Program-made: the position numbers and the translations under genes
The notes under the pieces: generated by a model
What the model was told of the DNA's origin: nothing
Databases searched by the model: none
The model's input: only the letters and a program-made list of their open reading frames with translations
Part shown: piece by piece, positions 5,826 to 8,255 of the stretch
Layout: every line of letters begins with the position of its first letter
How positions within the stretch are numbered: the first letter of the stretch is position 1
From: Hyphomicrobiaceae bacterium
GTDB taxonomy: Bacteria; Pseudomonadota; Alphaproteobacteria; Rhizobiales; Hyphomicrobiaceae
DNA length: 8,255 nt
Direction of reading: 5' to 3'
Assembly (NCBI GenBank): GCA_021775715.1
Contig: JAJFHI010000056.1
Location: 1 to 8,255, forward strand

Positions 5826-8255
5826 ATGTTTGATGGCCCTTTCATAATCACGCTGGCGCTAGCGTATGTTCTGACGCTGTTTGCGATTGCGTGGTTCGGC
5901 GATCGCATGGCCCGCGCCCAGAGCAAGGGGAGCAACAGACTAGCCCCAAGCTGGTGGACCTTCGGTGCGGGCGACGGTGTCTGGGGGCGACCGTTGATCT
6001 ACACGCTGTCGTTGGCGGTCTACTGTACCTCTTGGACGTTTTTTGGCAGCGTTGGATTATCGGCCCGGACGGGGTTTGATTTTGTTCCGGTCTTCCTCGG
6101 CCCGATCCTAATGTTTACCATCGGTCTGCCGCTTGTTCTGCATGTCATACGGCTTGCCAAAAATCACAACATCACGTCTGTCGCCGACTTTCTGTCGGCA
6201 CGTTATGGTAAGAGTCAATCGGTCGCATCCGTTGTCACGATCTTCATGGTCATTGCGATTTTGCCCTACATCGCATTGCAGCTCAAGGCGATTGACGTTG
6301 CTGTCGACATTCTCTTGGGCAGCGGCCCGCAGTTCTCCACCATGTTGCCGCGACTGAGCTTCGACGGCACGTCATTTTTGATCACGTTGGCGCTCGCGGC
6401 ATTTGCCATTCTGTTCGGCACCCGCCACGCAGATGCAACCGAACACCAGCAGGGCCTGATGTTGGCGATCGCTGCGGAGTCGCTTGTGAAATTAGCCGCC
6501 TTCGTCGCGGTAGGGCTTTTTGCCGTCTACTCGATTTTTTCAGGCATCGACCACTTTGCCTATCGCGCGGCTGAGAATTACCGGATCATCGAGACTTTTG
6601 GTCAGGGCATTGATGGCGGCAGTTGGCTGACGGTTACATTGTTGAGTTTTGTCGGTATGTTGCTGTTGCCCCGCCAGTTCCATGTCTCGGTCGTGGAAAA
6701 CAGATCGGAAGGTGAAGTGCGCCGTGCCGCATGGTTATTTCCGATTTACCTGCTGCTAATCAATCTATTTGTCGTCCCTATTGCGATGGCCGGGATCATG
6801 ACAGTTCCGACCACAGGGACGCCCCCGGATTTCTACATGATCGGGTTGCCGATTGCGGCGGGCTCGCAAGGCATGACCCTGTTTGCATTCATTGGTGGGC
6901 TTTCGGCAGCAACAGCGATGGTGATCGTTGAGACGATTGCTTTGGCAATTATGATCTGTAACGGCGTCGTGCTGCCGCTGCTGTTGCGCCGGAACATGCT
7001 TGATGATGTTGCGCCGCGAAATGTCAAACAACATTTGCTGACCATCCGACGCGTTGCAATCGTGCTTGTTCTTTTGTGCAGCTATGTTGTCTATCGTGCG
7101 CTGGGGACGACTCAGGACCTTGCCGCGATTGGTTTGAACTCGCTTGCCGCAGTGGCTCAGATGGCACCGGCATTTTTCATCGGCTTGGTCTGGCGGGGTG
7201 CGTCGGCGCGGGGAGCAATCTGTGGCTTGATCGCAGGCTTTGCGATGTGGAGCTACACGCTGTTGTTGCCATGGCTGGCAGATGCCGGCTGGATCACGAC
7301 GACCATTGTCGAGAATGGTCCATTTGGGTTTTCCTATCTCAGACCGCAGCAGTTGCTCTATTTCAATTTTGAGCCTCTGACCCACAGTGTTGTGTGGAGC
7401 CTTGTCGTCAACACGATTACTTACGTCGCTGTATCAATGCTCTGGCCGCCGAAAGTCGTTGAGCAAATGCAAGCGGATGCTTTTCTGTCGAACCAGGATA
7501 GCGGCGGCGTCAATGCGACAACGCCCCTCGACCCACTGCAGATGACAGTCAGGGTCCGTGACCTGCAATCGGCCGTTGAACGTTATCTTGGTGGACAGCG
7601 TGCCGAAAGTGCGTTCGTGGAGTATGCCAGTAGCCGCCAGCTCGCCTTCGACCCAGATGCCAAAGCTGATGTCGGCATGTTCCGTTTCACAGAACATCTG
7701 TTGGCAAGTGCGATTGGTCCGGCATCATCAAGGCTTGTGCTGGCGTTGTTGTTGAAGCGCGAAAACGTGTCACATCACTCAGCCAGGCAGCTGCTTGATG
7801 ATGCCTCGGAAGCTTTGCAGTACAACCGAGATCTGCTGCAGCTTGCGATCGACCAGGTTCGTCACGGTTTGTGTGTGTTCGACAAGGACATGCGGCTCAT
7901 TTGCTGGAATCGACAATTCCGATTGTTACTTGATCTACCGGCCGATGTTGTTCGTGTCGGCTTGCCACTGGATCGCATGCTGCGTGTGTTTGCGGAGCGC
8001 GGAGATTTCGGCCCCGGTGACATGGAAAACATGATCACCCAAAGGCTGAAGAAATTAGCGGTGACGAAAGAGACATTCCAGGAGCGCTTTCATGACGGCG
8101 CCCGCGCGCTCGAAATCCGCACCAGTCCGATGCCACTGGGCGGCATTGTGACGACCTTTTCCGACATAACAGACCGTATTAGCGCGGCGACGGCTTTGGC
8201 GAGGGCCAATGAAAGTTTGGAGCGGCGTGTCCGGGAGCGCACTGCCGAACTGTTG
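5826..8255 (+). CDS. SLC5-type transporter/sensor histidine kinase (CbrA-like), C-terminus cut by window edge
   Basis: The frame from the ATG at 5826 stays open for 810 codons to the right edge. Residues 1 to about 540 form a multi-helix sodium/solute symporter-like domain; recognisable parts are WTFFGSVGLSARTGFDF, SVADFLSARYG and GTRHADATEHQQGLMLAIAAESLVK. Residues of about 570-640 (RVRDLQSAVERYLGG...) fit the STAC linker found between SLC5 and kinase modules. A PAS_7-type domain follows at about 669-778 (AIDQVRHGLCVFDKDMRLICWNRQF to FSDITDR). The product then enters a coiled coil (ALARANESLERRVRERTAELL) that in relatives leads into the dimerisation/phosphoacceptor domain. The kinase core, and any receiver domain, lie beyond the window. 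In CbrA the transporter part links solute uptake or sensing to signalling; the ligand here is unknown. An in-frame stop at 5817 rules out a longer N-terminus. GGAG lies 15 bases upstream, an unusually long spacing. Confidence 0.94.
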   Translation, partial: MFDGPFIITLALAYVLTLFAIAWFGDRMARAQSKGSNRLAPSWWTFGAGDGVWGRPLIYTLSLAVYCTSWTFFGSVGLSARTGFDFVPVFLGPILMFTIGLPLVLHVIRLAKNHNITSVADFLSARYGKSQSVASVVTIFMVIAILPYIALQLKAIDVAVDILLGSGPQFSTMLPRLSFDGTSFLITLALAAFAILFGTRHADATEHQQGLMLAIAAESLVKLAAFVAVGLFAVYSIFSGIDHFAYRAAENYRIIETFGQGIDGGSWLTVTLLSFVGMLLLPRQFHVSVVENRSEGEVRRAAWLFPIYLLLINLFVVPIAMAGIMTVPTTGTPPDFYMIGLPIAAGSQGMTLFAFIGGLSAATAMVIVETIALAIMICNGVVLPLLLRRNMLDDVAPRNVKQHLLTIRRVAIVLVLLCSYVVYRALGTTQDLAAIGLNSLAAVAQMAPAFFIGLVWRGASARGAICGLIAGFAMWSYTLLLPWLADAGWITTTIVENGPFGFSYLRPQQLLYFNFEPLTHSVVWSLVVNTITYVAVSMLWPPKVVEQMQADAFLSNQDSGGVNATTPLDPLQMTVRVRDLQSAVERYLGGQRAESAFVEYASSRQLAFDPDAKADVGMFRFTEHLLASAIGPASSRLVLALLLKRENVSHHSARQLLDDASEALQYNRDLLQLAIDQVRHGLCVFDKDMRLICWNRQFRLLLDLPADVVRVGLPLDRMLRVFAERGDFGPGDMENMITQRLKKLAVTKETFQERFHDGARALEIRTSPMPLGGIVTTFSDITDRISAATALARANESLERRVRERTAELL

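Noticed and set aside
6765..7385. Minus-strand 206-codon open frame
   Set aside because: It lies wholly antisense to the transporter domain of the sensor kinase and its composition is that of a shadow frame.

Overview
The window looks like chromosomal DNA from an alphaproteobacterium, probably of the Hyphomicrobiales/Rhizobiales type. The support is the family composition and moderate G+C: an LpxH-like metallophosphoesterase, a rhizobial-style GT2 glycosyltransferase remnant, a PNPOx-like flavoprotein, a single tRNA-Gly, MscL, and a very large kinase with an SLC5-type transporter domain. No genus is claimed. No CRISPR array, transposase or intact mobile element is visible.

Layout. Positions 1-665 (minus) hold the N-terminal 221 residues of a metallophosphoesterase that runs off the left edge. 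Positions 892-1755 (minus) encode a secreted amino-acid-type solute-binding protein with no permease or ATPase beside it. Divergent from it, 1894-2983 (plus) is a broken GT2 membrane glycosyltransferase. Its N-terminal membrane segment and C-terminal membrane part remain, the catalytic core is deleted, and an in-frame TGA stands where the family has Trp. The wreck abuts, tail to tail with no spacing, a pyridoxamine-phosphate-oxidase-like flavoprotein (2984-3544, minus).

Upstream of that flavoprotein lies tRNA-Gly(CCC) (3701-3774, minus). A 25-bp exact copy of its 3' end sits 109 bp away (3592-3616), in the same orientation, like an attachment-site scar. A radical SAM protein with extra C-terminal cysteines (3931-4911, plus) and mscL (5002-5409, minus) converge on a strong bidirectional terminator (4943-4974). 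The 416-bp gap after mscL contains several inverted and direct repeats but no convincing gene. From 5826 to the right edge (plus) is an SLC5-STAC-PAS sensor kinase of the CbrA-like type, cut before its kinase core.

The genes do not form one pathway. They are mostly single transcription units for envelope and sensing functions: lipid-type phosphoesterase, solute capture, osmotic safety valve and transporter-coupled sensor. The clearest unusual signals are the glycosyltransferase decay and the tRNA 3'-end duplication. I see no convincing new multigene system here.
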